In this document: positions 9,107 to 16,143 of the stretch, piece by piece | How positions within the stretch are numbered: the first letter of the stretch is position 1 | Layout of the letters: every line of letters starts with the position of its first letter | NCBI RefSeq assembly: GCF_021654135.1 | Contig: NZ_JAKGSD010000005.1 | Location: 124,001 to 188,000 of the forward strand | From: Amycolatopsis tucumanensis | Lineage (GTDB): Bacteria; Actinomycetota; Actinomycetes; Mycobacteriales; Pseudonocardiaceae | Reading direction: 5' to 3' | Length of the DNA: 64,000 bases | The notes under the pieces: generated by a model | Told to the model about the DNA's origin: nothing | What the model saw: the letters and a program-made list of their open reading frames with translations, nothing else | Databases searched by the model: none | Made by a program: the position numbers and the translations under genes

Positions 9107-9147
9107 AAACGCCCCGGTGACCTGCCTCGCAGGTCACCGGGGCGTTT
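9107..9147. terminator. Strong hairpin terminator
   Basis: There is an 18-bp perfect stem (9107-9124 with 9130-9147) with a 5-nt loop and A/T ends on both sides. It follows the stop of the minus-strand methyltransferase and may act in both directions, insulating the element from the chromosome. Confidence 0.85.
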
Positions 9148-9166
9148 GTCATTTGTGCACCCTTCC

Positions 9167-9688
9167 CTACCTTGTGACCTTGACGATGCGTGAGACACTC
9201 GGCTGGGAGGGCCTGAAGTCGTCGCCACTGATCGTGGTCACTTCGGTGACCGTGTAAGAGCCGCGCAGGCGATCGAGGTTGGCGGACTGGCCGACCGCTA
9301 GAACCGCTGTCCTGAACGAGAGGCTGGGCAGGGTGTCGATCAGTGACTCCGTCACGATGTTGGGCAGGTTGCCGATCAGGACGTCGAACGGCAGCTCGTG
9401 GACAAGGCGCAAGGCGTCACCCTGGATCACCTGGGCATGCGGCACCGCTTCGCGCAGAATCTCGATCAGTCGATCGTCGAGTTCTACCAGCGTGAGGCTC
9501 TTGCACGACGGCAGATTTCTGGCGACGGTTCCCGCGCCCGCGCCGACCTCCACGACCCGGTCATCGGGCTGAATGTCTGCCGCACTCAAAAGCAGTGACA
9601 GCTTCTCGGGCGAGACCAGGAAATACTGCTCGAATTCAGGGTCGGCGAGCGATCTTAGCTTCTCGTCGTTCACCGGACCTCCCATCAT
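9167..9688 (-). CDS. SAM-dependent methyltransferase, KsgA/Erm-like fold
   Basis: The protein is about 170 residues long with motif I VVEVGAGAGTVARNL, the acidic strand LVELDDRL, and NLPN in the catalytic-loop position where KsgA/Erm enzymes carry N-[LI]-P-[YF]. It resembles the rRNA adenine dimethyltransferase family but is shorter than the usual 260-290 residues and lacks the C-terminal helical domain. The ATG at 9688 overlaps the regulator's stop. A GTG at 9673 behind GGGAGG is an alternative start. Base composition is less GC-rich than in the neighbouring chromosome. Its role in the element (RNA, protein or small-molecule methylation) is unknown. Confidence 0.7.
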   Translation of the reverse strand: MMGGPVNDEKLRSLADPEFEQYFLVSPEKLSLLLSAADIQPDDRVVEVGAGAGTVARNLPSCKSLTLVELDDRLIEILREAVPHAQVIQGDALRLVHELPFDVLIGNLPNIVTESLIDTLPSLSFRTAVLAVGQSANLDRLRGSYTVTEVTTISGDDFRPSQPSVSRIVKVTR

Positions 9689-10896
9689 ATGTCAGTTGTT
9701 TCGAGCGCGATGCTTAACTGCGCAATGCTGGTCGCGATACTATCAGGAACTTTAGTACGAGTGGCAACCTTGGCAATCGTATTGCGCAGAATTACAGCGG
9801 TTCGAGTGGATGCCACCTGTTTGACCAGGGGGATAATCGACTTGATCGTCTGCTCAACGTCTACCCACGATCCCAATTCGACCTGCGCTTGGAGCAGGTA
9901 AGCCCGGTGCAAGTACTGACTTCGAGTTTCGCTCGGTGCGGTCGCTTCCACTGAGTGTTCAAACTCGGCGATGGCGAGACCCGACTGCTGGAGGTCGCGT
10001 TTGGCCATCGCCTCGTGCCAAGCGAGTTCGCGTTCATCAATCCACCAAGCCCACGGCGGGTCAGAATCAGCAACTCCGTCGAGATAGAGCGACTTGATCT
10101 CGCCGAAAAGCGATATCGCCGACTCGTCGCCCGCTTGAGCCAGCGCGCGAGCTTTTCGAGTCAAGAAGAGTGCGCGAAGTCGTGGTGTCAGCGCCTCTCG
10201 GCCTTCCAATACTGATCGCGCTAGCTGGAGAGCCTCGCCAGGTCTTCCCATTGCGCCCGCGTGCATGCTTGCGTTCTGAATGGTCAAAAGTTCGATGCTC
10301 CGGTCACCGGCGAGGCGCGTGTAGTACAGAGACTCATGGTTCATTTCGCGCACGCGCTGGTGCTTCTCAGCGTCATATGCGAGCCAACCGACTACCTCGG
10401 CGAGTTCACCTGCGGCGGCGTTGAAATCACGCTCAAGGCGCTGTTCGTACCGACCGCTCCCGATCAGCTCGTGTAGCGACTGGAAGAACCGGTAAGACAT
10501 CCGTACTAGGTCATCACCGCCGAATCGGTTATCCAGGGAGACGAGGTTCTGAATGTAGCCGCGCACGGAGAGGAGGTATTCGTCATCCCCGAATTCCCGC
10601 TGTTCGGGAGGTACGCCCGAACCTGCCGGGGCCGCGGGAGGTTCCTTCATTGTGTCGGCGAGGCCCAGCGCGGCTGCTGGCAGGCCGAAGACCTCGCACA
10701 GCTCCTCACGCCAGTCGGTCGGCTGGACTCTGCCGGATTCCCAGGCCGTGTACTGCCGCTTCACGCTGGCCAGCTTTGGTGGCATCTTGTTCCGGCGCCG
10801 CCGCGCCTCGACGAGCTTCCTGTGAACCTCGCCCTGCGACATGCCGGCCGCGCGCCGCGCACGACGAAGCTTCGTCTCATCCCCCTGGTTTGCCAC
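9685..10896 (-). CDS. XRE-family regulator with helical (TPR-like) C-terminal domain
   Basis: The 403-residue protein has an N-terminal helix-turn-helix ([18 protein letters not shown] ... QYTAWESGRVQP). This is followed by about 300 residues rich in amphipathic helices, with repeats resembling tetratricopeptide units (for example ALQLARSVLEGREALTPRLRALFLTRKARALAQAGD). This layout is shared with RRNPP-type peptide-responsive regulators and with Streptomyces HTH-TPR regulators. GTG 10896 follows GGGAGGG. The overlap with the methyltransferase gene makes a two-gene operon. An inverted repeat upstream at 10931-10965 is a likely autoregulatory site. Confidence 0.8.
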   Translation of the reverse strand: MANQGDETKLRRARRAAGMSQGEVHRKLVEARRRRNKMPPKLASVKRQYTAWESGRVQPTDWREELCEVFGLPAAALGLADTMKEPPAAPAGSGVPPEQREFGDDEYLLSVRGYIQNLVSLDNRFGGDDLVRMSYRFFQSLHELIGSGRYEQRLERDFNAAAGELAEVVGWLAYDAEKHQRVREMNHESLYYTRLAGDRSIELLTIQNASMHAGAMGRPGEALQLARSVLEGREALTPRLRALFLTRKARALAQAGDESAISLFGEIKSLYLDGVADSDPPWAWWIDERELAWHEAMAKRDLQQSGLAIAEFEHSVEATAPSETRSQYLHRAYLLQAQVELGSWVDVEQTIKSIIPLVKQVASTRTAVILRNTIAKVATRTKVPDSIATSIAQLSIALETTDI

Positions 10897-10930
10897 GAAC
10901 CCTCCCGCTCGCGTTTGCCCAGGTTAATCG

Positions 10931-10965
10931 CTGGTGAGTCGATCGACCCACCAGCGACTCACCAG
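10931..10965. promoter_or_regulatory. Inverted repeat upstream of the XRE gene
   Basis: CTGGTGAGTC (10931-10940) and GACTCACCAG (10956-10965) form a perfect 10-bp inverted repeat with a 15-bp spacer, starting 35 bp before the GTG of the XRE regulator. It is a plausible operator for that regulator. Confidence 0.55.
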
Positions 10966-11032
10966 GGACTCATCTCCTCAAGACCGCCGATTCCGACGAA
11001 TCTTGAGTCATGACCACGAACACAGGACCACC

Positions 11033-11389
11033 TCACCGAGGTAGCCGCTCCAACGCTTCCGCCACCCGGCGATCAAGGGCGTTGAGCCGGGATCGCACTT
11101 CCCGGATGCCGACTTGGAGCGCGCCGAGCGTTTCGCGAGCATCAGCGACCGGATCGCTCGATTCGTCGCCACTGATGGCGGGATCGAGGACCAAGGCGCC
11201 ACTCTTCGGCCTGACGAGGAGCAGCCCCTCCGTGGCGAGGATCTTCAGCGCCTCGCCGACCGTGTTGGGTGCGGCGCCCAGGTCAGCCGCAAGGGCTCGT
11301 TGCGAGGGCAGTTTGTCGCCGGGCCTGTAACGGCCACGTGTGATCTCTCGGCGCAGCTGAGCTGCGATTTCGGTCCGATCAAGCGCCAT
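11033..11389 (-). CDS. GntR-family repressor (short form), KorSA-like
   Basis: The 118-residue protein has a GntR winged helix at its N-terminus (IAAQLRREITRGRYRPGDKLPSQRALAADLGAAPNTVGEALKILATEGLL) and only a short helical tail instead of a full effector domain. Small GntR proteins of this kind, such as KorSA of pSAM2, repress transfer and replication genes of actinomycete elements. It is divergent from the main plus-strand operon, and the palindrome pair at 11423-11497 lies just upstream of its start. Confidence 0.85.
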   Translation of the reverse strand: MALDRTEIAAQLRREITRGRYRPGDKLPSQRALAADLGAAPNTVGEALKILATEGLLLVRPKSGALVLDPAISGDESSDPVADARETLGALQVGIREVRSRLNALDRRVAEALERLPR

Positions 11390-11422
11390 GGGACCCCTTC
11401 CTCTGCTGTGTCGAGTCTAGCT

Positions 11423-11497
11423 CTGCCTCAAGGCAGGTGTTGACAAGTTCCACCAGGGATGCCTACTGTCTTGAGTCAGACGACTGCCGCAAGGCAG
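11423..11497 (+). promoter_or_regulatory. Promoter flanked by two matching palindromic operators
   Basis: CTGCCTCAAGGCAG (11423-11436) and CTGCCGCAAGGCAG (11484-11497) differ at one base and lie 61 bp apart. Between them, TTGACA at 11440-11445 and TACTGT at 11464-11469 (18-bp spacing) form a good sigma-70-type promoter reading toward the main operon. A repressor bound at both sites, perhaps as a loop, would shut the promoter. The adjacent GntR protein is the best candidate. Confidence 0.7.
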
Positions 11498-12000
11498 ATG
11501 GCATCGAGAGAACGGCGCGGGACCTGGAGAAAGTTCCGTCAGCCGAGCGAGTCGAGTCCAGCAACACAGAACGGACTCTCGGCCCGTGGCGGTCCAATCC
11601 CGCCCGGCGCCAGCAGTGCACAGGGAACCTCACCTAAGTGGGCCACCAGCGAGAGCCAAGGGGCAGTGAGGGACCTACTAAATAGCCCGCGAACCAACGT
11701 CGTGAGACGTCGCGTGCGGGTAGCGCCGCTGCCTCGTGTGACAAGGCAGCAGGAGCCACCCGGCTAGGCAGCCGGAACCTGCGGCAGGCCGTTCGTGCCT
11801 GGAGACGGTTCCACCAGGGTTCGATTCCCTCGGGTGGCGCCCTTTGTGGTGTTTGCCAGTGACCCTCACTAACTCCCGGAAAGCGCGCACCTCCCGCGTC
11901 TGCCCGAATCAGGGCCGCCGCGTCGGTGCGCTTCGGGAGCGAGGGGGCGCCGGGGCGCCACAAATGACGGTCCCTCGTATTTCGGCGAAAGGAAGTTTCT
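11498..12000 (+). other. Long structured leader of the main operon, no convincing gene
   Basis: About 500 bp between the promoter and the first gene at 12001 shows no convincing coding pattern. It holds a hairpin whose arms (GCTGCCT and AGGCAGC, 11729-11751) repeat the operator half-sites, followed directly by the tRNA-like fold at 11752-11841. It probably acts as RNA or as a protein-binding region. Confidence 0.45.
11752..11841 (+). ncRNA. tRNA-like cloverleaf RNA in the operon leader
   Basis: The ends pair over 11 positions with one mismatch (11752-11762 with 11831-11841). Inside are a small hairpin GGCT-AGGC-AGCC (11762-11773), a long central arm (GGAACC 11774-11779 with GGTTCC 11807-11812, enclosing CAGGC-CGTTCGT-GCCTG, a 5-bp stem with a 7-nt loop), and a T-arm GGGTTCGATTCCC (11817-11829) with the canonical tRNA T-loop. 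The putative anticodon loop lacks U33 and there is no ordinary D-arm, so this is tRNA-like rather than a standard tRNA. It could be a decoy, a regulatory leader or a relic attachment site. Confidence 0.5.
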
Positions 12001-12300
12001 ATGAAGCAGAGCGTGATGGAAGGCCCGGCGCTGGTGGCTTTCCGGTTGTCCGAGGAACAGGCGGCCGGGCGGTATCTGGCCGCGCGGCGGGAGATGCTGC
12101 GGCTGCGGTCGCAGGTGACGGCCATTGGCCGGCTGGTGAGCCAGCACCCGCGACGGCTGGATTACCGAGCTTCCCTGAAGGCGGCCGCGACCGCTCACGG
12201 TGCCGCCGTCCAGCGTGCCGAGCTGGCCTACCAGCGCTGGCAGCAGGCGCAGCTGCGGTCGGACTCCTACTGGACCGACACCGCGGGCCGCGCCGCGTAA
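12001..12300 (+). CDS. Hypothetical helical protein, first gene of the element operon
   Basis: This 99-residue protein is basic, rich in Ala, Arg and Gln, and mostly predicted helix (for example EEQAAGRYLAARREMLRLRSQVTAIGRLV). ATG 12001 follows GAAAGGAAG. No domain is recognised. A heptad-like spacing of hydrophobic residues suggests a coiled coil. Confidence 0.7.
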   Translation: MKQSVMEGPALVAFRLSEEQAAGRYLAARREMLRLRSQVTAIGRLVSQHPRRLDYRASLKAAATAHGAAVQRAELAYQRWQQAQLRSDSYWTDTAGRAA

Positions 12301-12391
12301 CCCCGAACGGCCGCCAAGTGCGGCTACCACACACCGCCAGGCCGGGCGAGCAAGCCCGGTGTGCCTGGTCATCACGACAACGAGGAGAGCA

Positions 12392-12775
12392 ATGGAGTTC
12401 GCACGGATCACCAGCGCCGCAGCCCGCGAGGCCCTGTTCCCGCTGGTGGACGACGACATCATGGCGACGACGGTCGCCGAGGACGCCGCAGCCGAGGCCG
12501 CCGAGATCGATGCCCTGATCGAACAGGCGCTCGGTCCGGACTTCGCGGAGATCGATGCCCTGATCGACGAGGCTGAGCGGGAGTTCGAGGCCGCCGAGCA
12601 GGTCGAGACATTCCGCGTCTCCCGGGAGCTGACGGACCAGGTGCGGGCGCGCCGCACCGCCCGCCGCGCCACGCGGGAGGCGCTGCGCTCGGCCCTGACG
12701 CTCGGCAGCCTGCAAAGCGCGGGCAAGACCGCCACGCTGCGCGCCCTGCTCAGCGCGGGCGAGGAGGCGGCGTGA
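12392..12775 (+). CDS. Hypothetical acidic/basic helical protein with an internal repeat
   Basis: The 127-residue protein starts at ATG 12392 behind AGGAGAG. The phrase EIDALI(E/D)(Q/E)A occurs twice in tandem, roughly residues 38-46 and 53-61. An acidic first half is followed by a basic helical tail (RARRTARRATREALRSALT). The function is unknown. Its stop overlaps the next start as TGATG. Confidence 0.72.
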   Translation: MEFARITSAAAREALFPLVDDDIMATTVAEDAAAEAAEIDALIEQALGPDFAEIDALIDEAEREFEAAEQVETFRVSRELTDQVRARRTARRATREALRSALTLGSLQSAGKTATLRALLSAGEEAA

Positions 12776-12951
12776 TGATCCGTTACAGCAGCATCGAGGA
12801 GTTCTACGAGCGGCTCGCCGAGGCGCACGACCAGCAGGTGCAGGACGGACCAGAGCACCCGGTGACGAGCCAGGGCGCGCAGGCGCGGGCGGACCACTTC
12901 CGTGAGATCGCCGCCCGTGCTCGTCGCTCGCGTGAGGGAGGCCGCCAGTGA
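12775..12951 (+). CDS. Small hypothetical protein (58 aa)
   Basis: The 58-residue product begins MIRYSSIEEFYERLAEAHDQQVQDGPEH and is coupled to both neighbours by 1-bp and 4-bp overlaps. It is hydrophilic and helical, and no family is recognised. The precise overlaps and coding-type third-position GC are the main support. Confidence 0.6.
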   Translation: MIRYSSIEEFYERLAEAHDQQVQDGPEHPVTSQGAQARADHFREIAARARRSREGGRQ

Positions 12952-13448
12952 ACCGGCGCCGTTCGGTTCGCGAGTTGGCACTGTTCGGGGCGTTGCAGGC
13001 GGTGTTCTCCGATGTGCACCCCTACTGCGACCAGATCCTCCAGTCCAGCGAGGACGCCACCAAGAAGGGCCTGTCGGGGCGGGAGGGCGCGAAGCACTGC
13101 GCCCGCCACGTCGCCACCTACACCGCCGGTCAGACGGTCGCCTCGGTCGCGGTGACCTCCGTGCTGGGCTACCGGCTGCCGCTGCGCGCGCTGGCCGCGG
13201 GTACGGCGGTCAACGCGGTCACGCACTACGTGATCGACCGGCGCGAGCCGTTCAAGCGGTTCCTGCGCAGCAAGTTCGTGGGCAAGGGCGGCTACCTGGC
13301 TCACGCCACCGTCCAGCGCCGCGAGGGCGTGGTCGACGAGGGCGGCCCCGGCACGGCGCTGATGGAGATGGACCAGGCCGCCCACCGGCTCATCGGCGTG
13401 GCCGCCTCACTGCTGACCACCTACCTCGCCACCCGCAACCACCACTGA
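12948..13448 (+). CDS. Membrane-associated hypothetical protein, DUF3307-like pattern
   Basis: The 166-residue protein has moderately hydrophobic helices carrying histidines (EGAKHCARHVATYTAGQTVASVAV) and the phrase THYVIDRREPF, reminiscent of the histidine/aspartate-bearing membrane helices of DUF3307 proteins found in phages and elements. GTG 12948 overlaps the previous stop. The family link is tentative. A late helical segment (residues 147-160) is also hydrophobic. Confidence 0.65.
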   Translation: MNRRRSVRELALFGALQAVFSDVHPYCDQILQSSEDATKKGLSGREGAKHCARHVATYTAGQTVASVAVTSVLGYRLPLRALAAGTAVNAVTHYVIDRREPFKRFLRSKFVGKGGYLAHATVQRREGVVDEGGPGTALMEMDQAAHRLIGVAASLLTTYLATRNHH

Positions 13449-13462
13449 CCAGGAGAAACCTC

Positions 13463-13621
13463 ATGCGACTGAAGAAGAACCGCAAGGCCAGCGACGACGT
13501 CGTGCAGCTCACCGCGCTGAGCCGGACCGGCGTCTGCGCCGGGTGCGGCAAGCGAGTCGGGCCGCGCTCCAACTGCTGCGGTAAGCCCGCCTGCTCCCGC
13601 CGCATCGCTTCCCAGCTCTGA
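13463..13621 (+). CDS. Small zinc-ribbon-like protein (52 aa)
   Basis: The 52-residue product has CAGCGK, then CCGKPAC, giving a CxxC and CCxxxC cysteine cluster after a basic N-terminus (MRLKKNRKAS). ATG 13463 follows AGGAGAAA. The spacing is consistent with a small zinc-binding fold that could contact nucleic acid. Confidence 0.62.
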   Translation: MRLKKNRKASDDVVQLTALSRTGVCAGCGKRVGPRSNCCGKPACSRRIASQL

Positions 13622-13654
13622 CCCACCGTCGTCCCGAAAGGACATCTGATCGCG

Positions 13655-13885
13655 ATGGAATTTCACTTGCAGGTCGGCCACATCAGCGGTCCGGTGGTCG
13701 TCAACGGCCGGGTCTACTACTCCCGCAACGGCGTTTCGGTCAACGGCAGGACCGTCAGCGACGCTGCCACCGGCCGCCGGTTGGCCGGCCGCCCGATCCC
13801 GCACCCCGAACGCGGCTCCAGCGTCACCTACCGCGGCAACGAGGTGTTCATCAACGGCGTCCGCATCGACCCCGAGGAGGGCTGA
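13655..13885 (+). CDS. Hypothetical beta-rich protein (76 aa)
   Basis: The 76-residue protein consists of short hydrophobic/aromatic strands with NG turns (VVNGRVYYSRNGVSVNGRTV, VTYRGNEVFINGVRID), suggesting a small beta fold. ATG 13655 lies 10 bp downstream of GAAAGGAC. The function is unknown. Confidence 0.6.
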   Translation: MEFHLQVGHISGPVVVNGRVYYSRNGVSVNGRTVSDAATGRRLAGRPIPHPERGSSVTYRGNEVFINGVRIDPEEG

Positions 13886-14052
13886 TGCGCACCCGCACCG
13901 TCCGGACCGCGCGGCCGCCGCAGCCGATCACCGACGCGGAGTACCTGGAGCTGTGCGAGTGCCGCTGCCCGCGCCTGCCGGGGACGCACATCGCCGGTCA
14001 CTGCGGCAGCGCCCAGACACCGCCGCCGACGTCCGGGGAGGCCGCTCGATGA
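13885..14052 (+). CDS. Small Cys/His protein (55 aa)
   Basis: The 55-residue product contains CECRCP and then HIAGHC, a Cys3-His2-Cys set that could bind one zinc. Its start and stop overlap both neighbours by 1-4 bp (ATGA). No family is recognised. Confidence 0.52.
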   Translation: MRTRTVRTARPPQPITDAEYLELCECRCPRLPGTHIAGHCGSAQTPPPTSGEAAR

Positions 14053-14378
14053 CCCGACTCCTGATCACCGACCCCGGCGCGGCGCATCCCGCCAAGAACG
14101 CCGCCGCGCCGGGTCTCCCCACCCAGCCACAACCTGGCCAGAACGGAGAGACACCCATGGTCGCACAGGCCATCTACCACCAGGCCGCACGACGGACCGG
14201 CTACCGCTACGAGCTGGTGATCGCGCCGGTCGAGATCATCGCCCGCCGCCACCACGAGGGCCAGTCGGTCACGCAGATCACCCGCTACATGCAGTCCCAG
14301 CTTGGCCCGGACCACCAGGCCGCGGCACGCAACTTCGTGGAGTGGGTCATCGCTGCCACCGGGGGTGAGCGCCGGTGA
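14049..14378 (+). CDS. Hypothetical protein, helical C-terminal half
   Basis: From ATG 14049 (ATGA overlap, GGGGAGG upstream) the product has 109 residues. An internal ATG at 14158 with CGGAGAG upstream would give a 73-residue form lacking a low-complexity Pro/Ala N-terminus. The C-terminal half (VIAPVEIIARRHHEGQSVTQITRYMQSQLG) is helical and could be a helix-turn-helix. The function is unknown. Confidence 0.58.
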   Translation: MTRLLITDPGAAHPAKNAAAPGLPTQPQPGQNGETPMVAQAIYHQAARRTGYRYELVIAPVEIIARRHHEGQSVTQITRYMQSQLGPDHQAAARNFVEWVIAATGGERR

Positions 14379-14728
14379 GCACCGAACTCGTGTTCCGCTG
14401 CCTGGCCTGCGAGCTGGCCCGCGACGTGCGGGACATGCCCTGCGAGCGGTGCGGCGCAGCCCCGGACCTGCACGTGGTCGAGGGTGATGAGCTGGACACC
14501 TACGACCCGTTCGCCCTCAACCGGCTGGTCTCGGCGGCTGCCGCCGCGCGGGTGGCGCATGCCCTGGAGGTGCTGGCCGAGAGCCACCGCCGCCGCGCGC
14601 GGCTGTGGGCGCGTCTGGAGCAGGACCACGACGCCCCGCGGGCGCGGTGGCACCGCGCGGAGGCCGCGTCGCTGGAGCGGCTGCGGGCCGTCGAGCTGGT
14701 CGGCGCCGAGCTGGAGGAGGTCGCGTGA
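14375..14728 (+). CDS. Zinc-ribbon protein with helical tail (117 aa)
   Basis: The N-terminus has CLACELARDVRDMPCERCG, a CxxC...CxxC zinc ribbon, followed by a long helical Arg/Ala/Glu-rich region (residues 50-117). GTG 14375 overlaps the previous stop. It may bind nucleic acid or act as an adaptor. Confidence 0.65.
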   Translation: MSTELVFRCLACELARDVRDMPCERCGAAPDLHVVEGDELDTYDPFALNRLVSAAAAARVAHALEVLAESHRRRARLWARLEQDHDAPRARWHRAEAASLERLRAVELVGAELEEVA

Positions 14729-14985
14729 GCGCCCGGATCGCGGTCGGCACCACCCCGGCCCAGCTCAAGACGCTGTGCATTCGCCGCTACGAGGCCACCA
14801 CCGGCCAGCGGTGGCGGGAGGCCACCGACGCGGCCAAGCGGAAGTGGCTGGCCAAGACCGAGCCGGTGATCCGCGCCGAGGAAGGCATCGCCGCCGACGC
14901 GGTGTGGCGGGACGGGGCGTGGCAGCCCGCCGGCCAAACCGACCTGTTCTCCCTGACCAACACCGACACGGAGGTGTCGACATGA
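14725..14985 (+). CDS. Hypothetical protein (86 aa)
   Basis: The 86-residue product (MSARIAVGTTPAQLKTLCIRRYEATTGQRWREATDAAKRKW) starts at GTG 14725 overlapping the previous stop. It is mainly helical with no cysteine cluster. No family is recognised. Gene coupling supports it being real. Confidence 0.6.
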   Translation: MSARIAVGTTPAQLKTLCIRRYEATTGQRWREATDAAKRKWLAKTEPVIRAEEGIAADAVWRDGAWQPAGQTDLFSLTNTDTEVST

Positions 14986-15161
14986 GCAAGACCAAGTTCG
15001 CGCTGCCCAAGTCCAGCAAGCTGCGCAAGGCGTTCTGGCTCGCCGTTGCCGCGGTCGCCGTGGTGTGGATGGTGCGCAACCCCTACCAGGTCCGCGACGG
15101 GCTCGACCAGCTCGTGCACGCGGTGTCCGTGGTGTTCTCCGGCTGGGGAGGCGGTCAGTGA
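14982..15161 (+). CDS. Small single-span membrane protein (59 aa)
   Basis: A basic N-terminus (KTKFALPKSSKLRKA) precedes one hydrophobic segment, FWLAVAAVAVVWMV, near residues 18-31. It is the first of a run of tightly overlapping small membrane-protein genes leading to the DUF2637 and TraB genes, and so a candidate spread/mating-pore component. Confidence 0.6.
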   Translation: MSKTKFALPKSSKLRKAFWLAVAAVAVVWMVRNPYQVRDGLDQLVHAVSVVFSGWGGGQ

Positions 15162-15376
15162 TGGCCTCCAACCGTCCTCGGTGGACCGTACGGCGCCGCT
15201 GGTATCTGCTCTGGTCGCTACTGTCGATCGCCGGTTTCGTCACCGCGTTCGTACTGATCTCGCTCGGCGCACCTGACCTCGTGATCGGCACGGTGGTGGC
15301 GGTGATGCTGGTGGCGGCCGAAGGCATCCGCCGCGCCGCTCCCGACGCTCCGGTGCGGAAGCGGGGTGGTCGGTGA
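15161..15376 (+). CDS. Small two-span membrane protein (71 aa)
   Basis: Two hydrophobic segments, YLLWSLLSIAGFVTAFVLISLG (residues 15-36) and VIGTVVAVMLVAAEGI (41-56), lie between Arg-rich ends. ATG 15161 shares its A with the previous TGA. The topology resembles Spd proteins of Streptomyces plasmids. The assignment is by context. Confidence 0.62.
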   Translation: MASNRPRWTVRRRWYLLWSLLSIAGFVTAFVLISLGAPDLVIGTVVAVMLVAAEGIRRAAPDAPVRKRGGR

Positions 15377-15630
15377 TGTCGATGTTCGAGGTGCTGCGCA
15401 CCTTCGGCACGAAGGCGTTGTTGAAGTTCGCCGGGGCGGTGGGGTTGTTCCTGCTGCTGCACCTGATCCGGATCGTGCCGGTGCTGATCGCGAAGGTGAT
15501 CGAGGTGTGCATGCGGCGGCTGGACGCCTTCATCGTCGCGCAGGCCAGCCGGGCGCCTACCGGGCCGGTCAACCAGTTCTTCCATCCCACCCACGTTCCT
15601 CGGGAGGAGGCCGTCAATGTCCACGCCTGA
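15373..15630 (+). CDS. Small membrane protein (85 aa)
   Basis: One strong hydrophobic helix, LLKFAGAVGLFLLLHLIRIVPVLIAKVIEV (about residues 15-45), is followed by a polar tail. GTG 15373 overlaps the previous stop, and an ATG at 15376 is equally possible. It overlaps the next gene by 14 bp. Confidence 0.6.
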   Translation: MMSMFEVLRTFGTKALLKFAGAVGLFLLLHLIRIVPVLIAKVIEVCMRRLDAFIVAQASRAPTGPVNQFFHPTHVPREEAVNVHA

Positions 15631-15928
15631 GCACACTTCGCGCATCGGCCACAGCGGACAGAGCACTGGGTCGCCCGTGCCGCGCCGCTCCGGGTCGGTG
15701 GTGGTGTCCAGCGCTACCGCGACCCGCACCACCCGCGCGGTGACGTGGGCGGGCTGGCATCTGGGCGAGCTGGCCGGTGTGTTCGTCCCGATCGGACTGG
15801 GCGCGGTGTGGTGGGAGGGCTTCTACGCCGTTTCGGTGCTGGCCGCGCTCGGCTGGGCCGTCCATGAGGTGCGTGCCCGTACCGGCCGCCGCAGTCCGTC
15901 CACGAAGGACAGGACTGGTTCGAAGTGA
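15617..15928 (+). CDS. Small membrane protein (103 aa)
   Basis: A 55-residue Ser/Thr-rich N-terminal part is followed by two hydrophobic segments, LAGVFVPIGLGAVWW and FYAVSVLAALGWAVHEV, and a basic tail. ATG 15617 follows GGGAGG. It belongs to the same small membrane-protein series. Confidence 0.6.
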   Translation: MSTPEHTSRIGHSGQSTGSPVPRRSGSVVVSSATATRTTRAVTWAGWHLGELAGVFVPIGLGAVWWEGFYAVSVLAALGWAVHEVRARTGRRSPSTKDRTGSK

Positions 15929-16143
15929 GCGCGCGCATCGCAGAGGTGGCCATGGCGTGGACGGTCGTGGTCACCATCCCGACCGGGGAGACGGTCGCGG
16001 CGGGGAACTGGCCGGACTTGATCGAGGCCCGCACCTGGGCACGCGACATGAACCGGTCGCGGCTGGTCCGGGTGCGGGCGGTGGTGCCGCTGGTGTCGGC
16101 CAGCGGCTTGACCGATGAGCTGGAGAGAGGTGTGTGGGGATGA
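15925..16143 (+). CDS. Hypothetical soluble protein (72 aa)
   Basis: The product (AWTVVVTIPTGETVAAGNWPDLIEARTWARDMNRSRLVRVRAVVPL) looks like a small alternating strand/helix domain. GTG 15925 overlaps the previous stop, and its own stop overlaps the DUF2637 gene start. No family is recognised. Confidence 0.6.
   Translation: MSARIAEVAMAWTVVVTIPTGETVAAGNWPDLIEARTWARDMNRSRLVRVRAVVPLVSASGLTDELERGVWG

Noticed and set aside
9167..9688. Erm-type macrolide-resistance gene
   Set aside because: The methyltransferase core is similar, but the protein is about 100 residues too short and lacks the C-terminal domain, so resistance cannot be claimed.
11437..11767. Short open frames in the leader downstream of the element promoter
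   Set aside because: No ribosome site, no family and low-complexity content. The region looks structured rather than coding.
11785..11801. Reading the leader cloverleaf as a true tRNA-Glu (loop CGTTCGT, anticodon TTC)
   Set aside because: Position 33 is G rather than U, no D-arm forms and the variable region is irregular. Called tRNA-like only.
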